The notes under the pieces were generated by a model. It ran no database searches. It was not told the DNA's origin and saw only the letters and a program-made list of their open reading frames with translations. Of a stretch of 64,000 bases of DNA, positions 43,894 through 52,252 are shown piece after piece. The stretch covers positions 1 to 64,000 of the forward strand of contig CAWBPD010000001.1 of the NCBI GenBank assembly GCA_963790575.1. Reading direction: 5' to 3'. Within the stretch, counting starts at the first letter, position 1. Each line of letters begins with the position of its first letter. Source of the stretch: CAVTSA01 sp963790575 (GTDB lineage: Bacteria; Chloroflexota; Dormibacteria; Dormibacterales; Dormibacteraceae). A program made the translations under genes and the position numbers.

Positions 43894-45077
43894 TGCCGGA
43901 CCGGCTCTCGGTCGCTTTGCTGACCCGGGAGTACCCGCCGGAGGTCTACGGCGGCGCCGGGGTTCACGTCGAGTTCCTGGCTCGGGAGCTCCGGCACCTC
44001 GCCGACGTGCAGGTCGAGTGCGTGGGCGAGCCGCGCCAGGAGCCGGGCGTCCACGCGCACCAACCCTGGCCGGCGCTCCGCGAGCCAGAGCCAGAGGCGG
44101 CGGCGCTGCGGTGGCTGTCCGTGCAGCTGGCGATGGTCGGTCCGACCCGCGGCGTCCAGGTCGTGCACAGCCACACCTGGTACGCCAACCTTGCCGGCCA
44201 CCTGGCCCACCTCACCTGGGGCATCCCGCACGTCGTGACCACCCATAGCCTGGAACCCCAGCGCCCGTGGAAGGCGGAGCAGCTGGGCGGTGGCTACCAC
44301 CTTTCCTCATGGTGCGAGCGCACCGGTCTGGAGGGCGCGGCACGTGTGATCGCTGTCTCCCAGGGGATGCGGCGCGACATTCTCGAGTGCTATCCCACGC
44401 TCGATAGGACGCGGGTGCGGGTGATTCACAACGGGATCGACCCCGAGGCCTACCACGCCGACACCGACCCCGCCACCCTGGCCCGCTACGGGGTGGACCC
44501 GGACCGTCCCTACGTCATCTTCGTGGGCCGGGTGACCCGGCAGAAAGGCCTCTCGCACCTGCTCGCCGCCACCGTGGCCCTGCCCGCCTCGGCCCAGATC
44601 GTCGTCTGCGCGGGGGCACCCGACACGCCCGAGATCGCGGCCGAGGTGGGGGCTTTGCGAGAGCAGGTGCAGCGGGGACGCTCCGGTCTGGTCTGGATCG
44701 ACGGCATCCTGCCCCGGGCCGACGTGGTGCACCTGCTGAGCGGAGCCGCCGTCTTCTGCTGCCCTTCCATCTATGAGCCGTTTGGCATCGTCAATCTGGA
44801 GGCGATGGCGTGCGGAACCGCGGTCGTGGCCTCCGACGTCGGAGGCATCCCCGAGATCGTGGTGCCGGGAGAGACCGGGTTCCTCGTCCACTGGTCGGAG
44901 ACCGATTCCGACGGTTTCGCTCGGGACCTCGCGGCGCGCCTGACCGAGGTGCTGGACTCGCCGGCACTGGCGCGCCGGATGGGGGAGGCCGGCCGGCAAC
45001 GGGTCCTCGACTACTTCAGCTGGGCGCAGATCGCGCGGCAGACGGTGGACCTGTACCGCGAGGTCGCGCCCTCCTGA
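43893..45077 (+). CDS. glgA: GT4-family glycogen synthase
   Basis: 394 aa GT-B glycosyltransferase. LTREYPPEVYGGAGVHVEFLARELR is the N-terminal acceptor/donor loop, VGRVTRQKG starts the C-terminal domain, and SIYEPFGIVNLEAMACG holds the retaining-GT Glu motif. The length and motif set fit the actinobacterial GT4 type (GlgA/GlgM, as Rv1212c) rather than the 480-aa GT5 GlgA. It could make glycogen or maltose 1-phosphate. Coupling to glgC strongly supports ADP-glucose as donor. Confidence 0.9.
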   Translation: MPDRLSVALLTREYPPEVYGGAGVHVEFLARELRHLADVQVECVGEPRQEPGVHAHQPWPALREPEPEAAALRWLSVQLAMVGPTRGVQVVHSHTWYANLAGHLAHLTWGIPHVVTTHSLEPQRPWKAEQLGGGYHLSSWCERTGLEGAARVIAVSQGMRRDILECYPTLDRTRVRVIHNGIDPEAYHADTDPATLARYGVDPDRPYVIFVGRVTRQKGLSHLLAATVALPASAQIVVCAGAPDTPEIAAEVGALREQVQRGRSGLVWIDGILPRADVVHLLSGAAVFCCPSIYEPFGIVNLEAMACGTAVVASDVGGIPEIVVPGETGFLVHWSETDSDGFARDLAARLTEVLDSPALARRMGEAGRQRVLDYFSWAQIARQTVDLYREVAPS

Positions 45078-45129
45078 ACCGGGCGGCGGCCTGCATTGTC
45101 CTTAGTTGATCTGGCTCTTTGTCCGGGGG

Positions 45130-45158
45130 TTGCCGATTCCCGGTTGAAGTCGGATACT
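45130..45158 (+). promoter_or_regulatory. Promoter of the putative small RNA
   Basis: TTGCCG (45130-45135), a 17-bp spacer and GATACT (45153-45158) form a good sigma70-like promoter in an intergenic region with no gene downstream on this strand. The start point would be near 45165. Confidence 0.65.
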
Positions 45159-45164
45159 GTTGCG

Positions 45165-45300
45165 CACATCGGCCCGGATAGGCGGGGGCGGATGCACCAA
45201 GCGTGACCCTGACGAGCGTGGGCGCCCGACACAGAGGACGTGGCCACGGCAGGCGTGGGATCGGGAAGAGCGTGGAGGATGCCCCCCACGCTCTTTCTTT
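45165..45300 (+). ncRNA. Putative small non-coding RNA
   Basis: The interval runs from a predicted start 7 nt after the -10 hexamer to a strong intrinsic terminator at 45266-45300, about 135 nt. It contains at least one further hairpin, CCACG (45244-45248) with CGTGG (45254-45258). No open frame with a ribosome binding site is seen, and no known riboswitch, 4.5S, 6S or tmRNA core was recognised. The downstream genes are on the opposite strand, so this is not a leader. It is a prediction from signals only. Confidence 0.5.
45266..45300 (+). terminator. Rho-independent terminator
   Basis: AAGAGCGTGG (45266-45275) and CCACGCTCTT (45286-45295) form a perfect 10-bp stem with a 10-nt loop, followed by TCTTT. 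On the opposite strand the stem is not followed by T residues, so it acts on the + strand and ends the putative small RNA or glgA read-through. Confidence 0.85.
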
Positions 45301-45493
45301 ATCGGGCGCGACGCGGGCGGGCGAAGTTGGCGGCGATGAACGCCAGCACACCGAGCACGATGCAGAGGATCGCGTGCTTGTAGTGCACGCCGGGCGTGGT
45401 GAAGAAGTGCACGACGCCCAGCGCGTACAGGATGCCGATCACGATCAGGACGATGCCGACCAGCACCAGCAGGGGCGCGAGAAGGACTCTCAC
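45299..45493 (-). CDS. Small two-helix membrane protein
   Basis: 64 aa. Two hydrophobic segments (about 3-25 and 39-58) are separated by a short loop (HFFTTPGVHYKH) and followed by a basic RPRRAR tail. No family of known function is recognised. The GTG at 45493 has GGAGGTCTG a few bases upstream. It starts 14 nt after uppP stops and is probably in its transcript. The 3' end touches the terminator on the other strand. Confidence 0.7.
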   Translation of the reverse strand: MRVLLAPLLVLVGIVLIVIGILYALGVVHFFTTPGVHYKHAILCIVLGVLAFIAANFARPRRAR

Positions 45494-45507
45494 AACAGAC
45501 CTCCGAC

Positions 45508-46377
45508 TCAACGAATGGTGAAAAACAGAAAGGCAGCAGCTCCCGCCGCCATGCAGTACCACCCGTAGGGGTCCAGGCGGCCGGACTCGAAGTAGCGCAG
45601 GAGAAACCGAGCGGAAAGGTAGGCGGCGAGCCCGGTGACGACCGCGGCGACCGCGTATGTCCCCAGCGGGACCCCCTTGTGGAAGAGACCGGGGATCTCC
45701 ACCAGGGCGGCGCCCAGGATGATCGGGGTCGCGAGCAGAAACGCAAAGCGCGCGGCCTCGGTGTGCTTGAGGTTGGCGAGCAGGCCCCCCACCATCGTCA
45801 CGCCGGAGCGCGAGAAGCCGGGGACCAGCGCCAGCGCCTGAATGCAGCCGATGCCGAAGGCCCATGCGAGCGGGAGCTCCTCCAGCGGCCGGAAGTGAGC
45901 CTCCTGCTCGAGCCGGCTCTCGGCGCCGACCTTCGCCCGCCGCTCCGCCCGCCGGCGGAGCAGTTCCGCGCCAAGCAGGATGACGCCGTTGCAGAAGAGG
46001 AAGACGGAAGTGGGCAGGGGGCTGGCGAAGAGCTTCTGAAGATAGGTCTGCAGAAGGACCCCGACGACGGCGGCGGGTACGGTGGCGGCGACCAGGAGCA
46101 GCGCCAGCCGCTCGTCGGTGGTCTCGATCCGCCCTCGCATGGCGGCCCGCACGAAGGCACGCACGATGACCACCCACTCGCGCCAGTAGAGGACGAGCAG
46201 GGCGATCGCGGTGCCGAGGTGGAGCAGGACGAGGAAGGGCAGGAAGGTGGGGTTGTTCTCGTTGAACGACCAGTGCAGTAGGGGAGGGATGAGAACCGAG
46301 TGACCCAGCGAAGAGACCGGAAACAGCTCCGTCACTCCCTGCACGAGCGCGAGCACGAGCGCTTGGAGGAAGCTCAC
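45508..46377 (-). CDS. uppP: Undecaprenyl-diphosphatase
   Basis: 289 aa membrane phosphatase that recycles undecaprenyl diphosphate for cell-wall synthesis and gives basal bacitracin tolerance. LVQGVTELFPVSSLGHSVL is the conserved E-rich motif; note SLGH where most have SSGH. PGFSRSGVT is the second catalytic motif. Eight or so hydrophobic helices. The GTG at 46377 fits the family start and has TACTAT 7 nt upstream (46385-46390, - strand). ATG 46425 is rejected. Confidence 0.94.
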   Translation of the reverse strand: MSFLQALVLALVQGVTELFPVSSLGHSVLIPPLLHWSFNENNPTFLPFLVLLHLGTAIALLVLYWREWVVIVRAFVRAAMRGRIETTDERLALLLVAATVPAAVVGVLLQTYLQKLFASPLPTSVFLFCNGVILLGAELLRRRAERRAKVGAESRLEQEAHFRPLEELPLAWAFGIGCIQALALVPGFSRSGVTMVGGLLANLKHTEAARFAFLLATPIILGAALVEIPGLFHKGVPLGTYAVAAVVTGLAAYLSARFLLRYFESGRLDPYGWYCMAAGAAAFLFFTIR

Positions 46378-46512
46378 GTGGCGAATAGTAGCGAGCGCCC
46401 GCGCCCAATCCACCGGGTAAGTCATCCCGGATGGCGCAGGTCGCCCGCCCCAGAGTAGGCCGTGCTGCTCTCAACCCCGCCACGCGGGCGTCTCGTATCC
46501 TTCGCACCGACC

Positions 46513-47355
46513 ATGGCCCGGCAGGACAAGGACGGCTTCATCGATCCAGCGCTGGTGGCGGCGTGGCGACGGACGCTGTGGGTCATGCGCGGTTCCGCCG
46601 ATGTCCTGGAGGCGCTGGTGCCGGCGGCGGCGGGCATGACCAAGGACGAGATCTCGCGCCTGCTGGCGCGGGCCGGCGCGCCCTCGGGCAAGGGCGTGGA
46701 GCCGGTGGAGCAGGTCCTGAGCCTGCTGGGCGTCGTCCCCCGGGCTCGCTACGATTCGCTCCGCGACGAGCATGAGGCGCTGCTCAAGCAGTACGAAGAG
46801 CTGGGCGCCCGGGTCCAGGAGGCAGAGCAGAACATCGAGGGCATGCGGCGGCTGCTGCGGGACCAGGGGCGGGTCGACGAGGCGGAACAGATCCTCGACT
46901 CCTGGGGAGGGCTGGTCCGCCGCACCCTGCGCGCCCAGGCCGGCTTCATGCGCTCGATCGCGAATGTGGGTGCGGCCCCACTTCCGACCGGCGCGATGCC
47001 CCAGCCGACGCCCACCGAGACGGAGCCATCGGAGCCGCCGGAGCCGGCCGCGGCTCCACCCCAGGCCGCTCGACGCGCTCGGGCCGCGAGGTCCCAGGCG
47101 ACGAAGACCACCCCAGCGACGAAGACCACCCCAGCGACGAAGACCACCCCAGCGACGAAGACCACCAGTGCCCGCGGGAGGGGCCGGCGCAAGACCGCCC
47201 AGGTCGCCGAGGAGACAGGCACGCAGCCCGAGCAGGGGAACGCTGCCCCACCGAAGACCGCGGGGGCACGGCCGGCGGCGGCGCGGCGCCGTCCGCCCAC
47301 GACCAAGGGCACCCGGAGCAGTGCCCGCTCGAGCGGTTCGAAGCGGTCCGACTGA
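46513..47355 (+). CDS. Coiled-coil protein with basic Ala/Thr/Lys/Pro tail
   Basis: 280 aa, not assignable to a known family. Residues 1-155 are helical, including DEHEALLKQYEELGARVQEAEQ (heptad-like coiled coil). The C-terminal half is a low-complexity basic tail with four TKTTPA-type hexapeptides encoded by an 18-bp DNA repeat (47098-47169), then R/K/A/P-rich sequence. The shape recalls phasins or histone-H1-like nucleoid proteins, but neither is shown. It is convergent with the acidic protein at 47402. Confidence 0.6.
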   Translation: MARQDKDGFIDPALVAAWRRTLWVMRGSADVLEALVPAAAGMTKDEISRLLARAGAPSGKGVEPVEQVLSLLGVVPRARYDSLRDEHEALLKQYEELGARVQEAEQNIEGMRRLLRDQGRVDEAEQILDSWGGLVRRTLRAQAGFMRSIANVGAAPLPTGAMPQPTPTETEPSEPPEPAAAPPQAARRARAARSQATKTTPATKTTPATKTTPATKTTSARGRGRRKTAQVAEETGTQPEQGNAAPPKTAGARPAAARRRPPTTKGTRSSARSSGSKRSD

Positions 47356-47401
47356 GGCCCGCCCGTCCCGAGCGGCCCACCAGGACGCTGGGAGCGAAGG
47401 C

Positions 47402-47845
47402 TCAGTCGGTGTCGTCCTCCTCCTCCTCCTCTTCTTCTTCCTCTTCTTCCTCGTCTCCGTCCTCGAGCTCGTCCTCCAGCTCCAGAAGGTCCTCGGGAAG
47501 GGCGTTCCAGTTCACGACCCAGTCGTCGGTCAAGGTCTGCAGCACCACCGAGAAGGTCTCGTCTCGCAGGTCGATGGGCGCCGACAGAGCGGCCGCGCCG
47601 GCCGCCGTCACAAAGCCCTTCAAGTTCTCGGTGTCCTGCTCGTCCGGAGGCGCGGTCCCGTTGTCGACCGCGTCCTGGAGGATCCCGCCCAGGATGATCT
47701 TGTAGGCTTCGCGGCGCCAGCCGGGAGGGGCCTCGCCGGGGAGCGCGGAGCTGGCCTCCGCCGCGGCGGTGATGACCTGAGCCAGGTACTCGGGCGCGGC
47801 GACGTCGGAGGAGGAGAGCTCGTTGTCGGGAGGTGTGCTGCTCAC
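47402..47845 (-). CDS. Small protein with poly-glutamate C-terminus
   Basis: 147 aa, family unknown. Residues 10-115 form a plausible small domain (EYLAQVITAAAEASSALPG..., WRREAYKIILGGILQDAVDNG, FSVVLQTLTDDWVVNWN). The last 30 residues are almost all Glu and Asp, including a run of 12 or more Glu encoded by GAG/GAA triplets. The GTG at 47845 has TACGCT 7 nt upstream (47853-47858, - strand). It ends head-on with the basic-tailed protein, an interesting opposite-charge pairing. Confidence 0.65.
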   Translation of the reverse strand: MSSTPPDNELSSSDVAAPEYLAQVITAAAEASSALPGEAPPGWRREAYKIILGGILQDAVDNGTAPPDEQDTENLKGFVTAAGAAALSAPIDLRDETFSVVLQTLTDDWVVNWNALPEDLLELEDELEDGDEEEEEEEEEEEEDDTD

Positions 47846-47932
47846 GGGAGCAAGCGTAGGCGCCCGGCCGCCCCTCAAGCCCACTGCGACACACCGAGGG
47901 TCCGGAGGGATCCAGAGGACGTGGCACCGACT

Positions 47933-49039
47933 TCACAGCATCTCCAGCGCGATCTGATTGTGGAGGTCCAGGCCCCTTTCCGTGGGCGCCACCCATCCCG
48001 GGCTCATCCGGACCAGGCCGGCCGCGGCCAGGCGTTCCAGCCGGGGGTCGAAACCCGCGGTTCGGGGTACCCCGCGGACCGTGCGCAATCCGAGCAGGAG
48101 GCGCTCTGCCTGCACCAGCTCCGGGTCCAGGTCCTCATGGCCCTCCTCCACCAGAGGGGAGCGCGCGATGTAGTCGCGAGGGCGGCGCACGTTCCACCAG
48201 CGGCGTGCGAGGGGGCCGCTGCGACCGTAGGAGTGCGCGCCCGGACCCGCGCCGTAATAAGGACGGCAGGCCCAGTAGGCGCTGTTGTGGAGCGAGCGCC
48301 GCCCCGGTCGTCCCCAGGAGGAGACCTCGTAGCGCCGAAACGCGTGCCGCCGCAGCGCCTCGTCCGCCAGCTGTTGCAGCTCCCACTGTCGGTCCGGGGA
48401 CACCTGCCGCAGGCGCCCTTCGCGCAGCCGGCGGTGCAGCAGCGTGCCCTCTTCGAACTGGAGGCCGTAGCAGGAGAGGTGCTCAGGGCCGAGCGCGACC
48501 GCCCGCTCCACGGTGGCCACCCAGGAGTCGTCCGATTGTCCGGGCACCGCGTAGATCAGGTCGAGCGAGATGTTGTCGAAGCCGGCCGCACGTGCCTGGC
48601 GCAGCGCCCGCTCGGCCTGGGCCCCATCCTCTTTGCGTTCCAGGACCGCCAGTGCGCGGACATCGAAGCCCTGCACTCCCAGGCTCAGACGGTTGACGCC
48701 GCCCTCGCGCCACGCCGCCAGCTTCTCGGGATCGGTGCTCGCAGGGTTGGCCTCCAGCGTCACCTCGCACCCGGGCGCCAGGGTGAACGTCTCGCGCACT
48801 GCGGTCAGCAGCCGCGCGGCGAGCGGCGGCGGAAGCACGCTCGGCGTCCCACCGCCGATGTAGACCGTGCGCAGGGACGAGAAGCGGAGGTGCGCGGCCG
48901 CCCACCGCAGCTCCTTTTTGACCGCGTCGACGAACTCCGGCATCAGACGGTCCTGTCCCGTGTAGACGTTGAAGTCGCAGTAACCGCACTTGTGGCGGCA
49001 GAAGGGGACGTGGATGTACAGGTGCCGGGTGACTTGCAT
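47933..49039 (-). CDS. hemW: HemW-like radical-SAM heme chaperone
   Basis: 368 aa. C14, C18 and C21 in FCRHKCGYCDF bind the radical-SAM [4Fe-4S] cluster, and GGGTPSVL, SLGVQGFD and the HemW C-terminal region are present. HemW transfers heme to respiratory enzymes and is not the oxygen-independent coproporphyrinogen oxidase HemN it is often mislabelled as. It is divergent from hrcA; the hemW/hrcA/grpE/dnaJ neighbourhood is common in Gram-positive bacteria. Confidence 0.9.
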   Translation of the reverse strand: MQVTRHLYIHVPFCRHKCGYCDFNVYTGQDRLMPEFVDAVKKELRWAAAHLRFSSLRTVYIGGGTPSVLPPPLAARLLTAVRETFTLAPGCEVTLEANPASTDPEKLAAWREGGVNRLSLGVQGFDVRALAVLERKEDGAQAERALRQARAAGFDNISLDLIYAVPGQSDDSWVATVERAVALGPEHLSCYGLQFEEGTLLHRRLREGRLRQVSPDRQWELQQLADEALRRHAFRRYEVSSWGRPGRRSLHNSAYWACRPYYGAGPGAHSYGRSGPLARRWWNVRRPRDYIARSPLVEEGHEDLDPELVQAERLLLGLRTVRGVPRTAGFDPRLERLAAAGLVRMSPGWVAPTERGLDLHNQIALEML

Positions 49040-49086
49040 TGGAACTCATCTAGCATGCGCGCGGGTAGGATCGGAGCGGGAGCAGC

Positions 49087-50097
49087 ATGGAGCAGCGCAA
49101 ACAGGACGTCCTGAAGGCGGTGGTGACCGAGTTCACCGTGTCCGGAATCCCGGTCGGATCCCGGTCGCTGGTGGCGCGCTACTTCGACAAGCTGAGCTCG
49201 GCCACGATTCGCAACGAGCTCGCCGACCTGGTCGAGAGGGGGTACCTGGAGCAGCCGCACGCTTCCGCCGGCCGCCGCCCGACCGACCTTGGATACCGCT
49301 ACTTCGTCGACTTCTTGATGGATCTGGAGCCGGTGCCGCCCGGGATCGAGTCCTTCATCGCGCTGGAGCTCCAGGCTGTCCCCGCCGACCCGCAGGCGAT
49401 GACCGAGCGGATGGCCACGGTGACGGCCCGTGTGACGGGATCCGCCGCCCTGGTCACGGCACCCACCGGCCCCCGGGCGCGGGTGAAGCACGTCGATCTG
49501 GTGGCGCTCGACGGGCCCGAGGTGCTTCTGATCCTGCTGGTGGAGGGAAACCTGCTGCGCCAGCGGGTGCTCACCCTGCTGGGGCCTGCCGATCAGACCC
49601 GCCTCAGCGAGCTCGCGTCGGCCTTCAACCAGGACCTGCTGGGGAAGGACCAGCAGGACGTTGAGGATCGGAGCCTGGTCGTGGTCGACCCGCTGGAGGC
49701 CGAGGTCCTCGGCCGGCTGGCCGACACGCTGCGCGACTTCGACCAAGGGGCGGGCACGCTGGTCGTCCACGATGGCGTCCGCAATCTGCTCCAGCAGCCC
49801 GAGTTCGCCGATGCGATGCGGCTCCACGAGGTGCTGGAGGTGTTGGAGGAGACCCGCCTGCTGACGGCGCTGCTCAAGGATCTGGCGCAGGAGACCGATC
49901 CCGCCATCGTGATCGGCTCCGAGCACCGGACCGAGCAGCTGCGGTCGACGACGGTGGTCCTCACCACCTACGGACCCAGCCGGCGCCTGCGAGGCATGGT
50001 GGGTGCGATCGGCCCCACGCGCATGGAGTACGGGAAGATCGTGGGCCGGCTGCGCGCGGTGGCGCGGTCGGCGAGCGAGCGCATGCTCGAGAACTGA
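49087..50097 (+). CDS. hrcA: Heat-inducible repressor HrcA
   Basis: 336 aa. The N-terminal winged helix (KQDVLKAVVTEF...ATIRNELADLVERGYLEQPHASAGRRPTDLGYR) is characteristic, and the C-terminal GAF-like domain ends with GMVGAIGPTRMEYGKIVGRL. HrcA represses chaperone genes by binding CIRCE and needs GroEL. No CIRCE copy (TTAGCACTC-N9-GAGTGCTAA) is visible here. TAGGAT (49066-49071) and GGGAG precede the ATG. grpE and dnaJ follow. Confidence 0.95.
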   Translation: MEQRKQDVLKAVVTEFTVSGIPVGSRSLVARYFDKLSSATIRNELADLVERGYLEQPHASAGRRPTDLGYRYFVDFLMDLEPVPPGIESFIALELQAVPADPQAMTERMATVTARVTGSAALVTAPTGPRARVKHVDLVALDGPEVLLILLVEGNLLRQRVLTLLGPADQTRLSELASAFNQDLLGKDQQDVEDRSLVVVDPLEAEVLGRLADTLRDFDQGAGTLVVHDGVRNLLQQPEFADAMRLHEVLEVLEETRLLTALLKDLAQETDPAIVIGSEHRTEQLRSTTVVLTTYGPSRRLRGMVGAIGPTRMEYGKIVGRLRAVARSASERMLEN

Positions 50098-50162
50098 CCT
50101 GCGGACATGCGGGGTGCCCCTCTCCCCGACACCCGCCAAACACCCGTCTCGGCCGGAACGGA

Positions 50163-50198
50163 CGCCATGACGCGCTCTTTCACATCCGTTCCGTGCGA
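50163..50198 (+). repeat. Partial dispersed element upstream of grpE
   Basis: CCATGACGCGCTCTTTCACA here resembles GATGACGCACGTTTCTTCAC at 52253. Both are in the same orientation and bracket grpE-dnaJ. An AGGGCCGT segment follows this copy, echoing the GGCCGT core of other repeats. Confidence 0.5.
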
Positions 50199-50244
50199 AA
50201 AGGGCCGTCACTGCTGACGCAGACCGGGTGGGCGTTCAGGGAGA

Positions 50245-50883
50245 ATGGGACGGAGCCGTTTAGCCGGGCCCCCGGCTGCGGTAACAACGAAGAAGAAGAT
50301 GCCCAACGACGCCGACCGCAGGAAGGACCTGCCACAAGATGAGGCCCCCCCCCAGACGGAGCCCGACAGCGACAACCAGAACGCCGGCGAGGAGGCGCCG
50401 GAGACGGCCGCCGACGCGGAGGCCATCCTGCACGCCGAGGAGCTGATCGAGGAGGCGAACAACCGCCACCTGCGCCTGGCCGCCGACTTCGACAACTTCA
50501 AAAAGCGCGTGCGACAGGAGCGGCTGGAGCTTCTCCAGTACGCCTCCGCATCGCTGGCCGAGCGGATGCTCCCGGTGCTGGACGACTTCGAGCGGGTGCT
50601 GGAGCACGCCCCTGAGGGCACCGACAGCAACTGGCTCAAAGGCGTCCGGATGACCGTCCAGAAGCTGCAGGATGCGCTGCAGTCGGTCGGCGTGGAGACG
50701 ATCCAGGCGGTGGGCGCTCCCTTCGACCCCAAGCTGCACGAGGCGATCGGGACCGAGGAGTGCGCGGACCAGCCCGAAGACACGGTGGTCAAGGAACTGC
50801 GGCGCGGCTATCGCATCCACGACCGGGTCCTCCGTCCGGCGCTGGTGTCGGTCGCTCGCACACCCGCCCAGAAGACGACCTGA
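50245..50883 (+). CDS. grpE: Nucleotide-exchange factor GrpE
   Basis: 212 aa. An acidic disordered N-terminus (about 18-58) precedes the long helix (HLRLAADFDNFKKRVRQER) and the beta-wing domain ending DRVLRPALVSVA. GrpE drives ADP release from DnaK. ATG 50245 is used; ATG 50299 is a credible shorter start. The gene is followed by dnaJ after 9 bp, and dnaK, which normally lies between them, is absent. Confidence 0.94.
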   Translation: MGRSRLAGPPAAVTTKKKMPNDADRRKDLPQDEAPPQTEPDSDNQNAGEEAPETAADAEAILHAEELIEEANNRHLRLAADFDNFKKRVRQERLELLQYASASLAERMLPVLDDFERVLEHAPEGTDSNWLKGVRMTVQKLQDALQSVGVETIQAVGAPFDPKLHEAIGTEECADQPEDTVVKELRRGYRIHDRVLRPALVSVARTPAQKTT

Positions 50884-50892
50884 GCGCCGTCG

Positions 50893-52008
50893 ATGGCCTC
50901 CGTCAAGCGCGACTACTACGAGGTTCTCGGTGTCGGCAGGAACGTCGGCTCCGACGAACTGAAGCGTGCCTTCCGCAAGCTGGCGCTCCAGTACCACCCC
51001 GACCGCAACCCCGACGACTCCGAGTCGGCCGAGAAGTTCAAGGAAATCTCGGAGGCGTACGGCGTGCTCTCCAACCCGGAAAAGCGCCGGCAGTACGACC
51101 GCTTCGGCCACGCCGGCCTCAACAGCGCCGGGTTCGCCGGCCCCGAGGGCTTCGACTTCGGGGACATCTTCGAGAGCTTCTTCGGCGGCGTGGGGGCGCG
51201 CGGACCCCGGCAGCGCTCGGTGCGCGGCGACGACCTGCGGCTGGATCTCACGATCGAGTTCGAGGATGCGTTCACCGGGACCGAGCGGGAGGTCGAGGTG
51301 CCCCGGCTGGCGACGTGCGAGCACTGCACGGGCAGCGGCGCCGAGCCCGGCACCGGGTTCGACACCTGCCCCGGCTGCGGTGGCACCGGTCAGGTCCGCC
51401 GCCAGGCGCAGACGATCTTCGGCTCGATGGTCAACATCATCGCCTGCCCGACCTGCGGCGGCGAGGGCCGGATCCTGCGTTCGCCGTGCAAGGAGTGCCA
51501 GGGACAGGGGCGGGTCCGGCAGCGGCGTCACCTCCAGGTCGGCATCCCTGCCGGGGTCGACACCGGAGCTCAGATCCGCCTCACCGGCGAGGGTGAGGCC
51601 GGCTACCGCGGTGGTCCACCCGGGGACCTCTACGTCGCGATTCGGGTCCGGCCGCACCCGCTCTTGAAGCGCGACGGCGCCGATGTCAGCTACGAGCTCA
51701 GCCTCAACATCGTGCAGGCGGCGCTGGGGGACAGTGTCGAGGTGCCGACCCTGGATGGAAACGTCATGGTGACGGTGCCGCCGGGGACACAGTACGGTCA
51801 GACCTTCCGCCTGCCCGGTAAAGGCATGCCGTATCTGCGCCGGACCCGCCGTGGCGACGAGTACGTGGTCGTCAAGGTGGTGGTGCCGAAGACGCTGAAC
51901 GAGGAACAGCGCAACCACCTCCGCCACGTGGGCGGCCTCACCGGCAAGCCCGAGAAGGTGAGCAAGGGCTTCTTCGAGAAGCTGCGCGAAGCGATCAACA
52001 TCGACTAA
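50893..52008 (+). CDS. dnaJ: Chaperone protein DnaJ
   Basis: 371 aa type I DnaJ. A J domain with HPD (YHPDRNP), a short Gly/Phe region, four CxxCxGxG-type zinc motifs (CEHCTGSG, CPGCGGTG, CPTCGGEG, CKECQGQG) and a C-terminal substrate domain with HPLLKRDG and LPGKGMP are complete. It delivers clients to DnaK. It lies 9 bp after grpE. Confidence 0.96.
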   Translation: MASVKRDYYEVLGVGRNVGSDELKRAFRKLALQYHPDRNPDDSESAEKFKEISEAYGVLSNPEKRRQYDRFGHAGLNSAGFAGPEGFDFGDIFESFFGGVGARGPRQRSVRGDDLRLDLTIEFEDAFTGTEREVEVPRLATCEHCTGSGAEPGTGFDTCPGCGGTGQVRRQAQTIFGSMVNIIACPTCGGEGRILRSPCKECQGQGRVRQRRHLQVGIPAGVDTGAQIRLTGEGEAGYRGGPPGDLYVAIRVRPHPLLKRDGADVSYELSLNIVQAALGDSVEVPTLDGNVMVTVPPGTQYGQTFRLPGKGMPYLRRTRRGDEYVVVKVVVPKTLNEEQRNHLRHVGGLTGKPEKVSKGFFEKLREAINID

Positions 52009-52056
52009 CCGGGTGCGGGCCGCAATCGTCCGTCACCTGGCAAGATGGGGAAGCAG

Positions 52057-52233
52057 ATGAATACGATCGACTTGGAGTTGTCGAGGGCCGAGGTGGAGGT
52101 GAAGCAGCTCGAGGAGCGCCTGCGCGTGGTGCCGATGAACGACACCCAGTTGCTGCAGGCGCTGGAGCGGGCGCTGGCTCAGAAGCGCGAGCGTCTCGGG
52201 AACCTCCGCGCACGGCGCGCGGCGGGCGAGTAG
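52057..52233 (+). CDS. Small coiled-coil protein
   Basis: 58 aa (or 62 aa if the ATG at 52045 is used). The whole chain is a predicted charged helix (LSRAEVEVKQLEERLRVV..., LEQALxQKRERLGNLRARR-like). No family is recognised. GGGAAG precedes the ATG at 52057 at good spacing, and in-frame G/C third positions support coding. It probably rides on the grpE-dnaJ message. Confidence 0.5.
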   Translation: MNTIDLELSRAEVEVKQLEERLRVVPMNDTQLLQALERALAQKRERLGNLRARRAAGE

Positions 52234-52252
52234 GTGGTCTCCGAACGGGGCC

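Noticed and set aside
45203..45568. Open frame across the putative small RNA
   Set aside because: It crosses the terminator and runs antisense to the small membrane protein; no ribosome binding site.
46378..46425. ATG 46425 as uppP start
   Set aside because: It would include the TACTAT hexamer in coding sequence; GTG 46377 matches the family N-terminus.
49021..50244. CIRCE element near hrcA/grpE
   Set aside because: No TTAGCACTC/GAGTGCTAA pair was found by eye in either upstream region.
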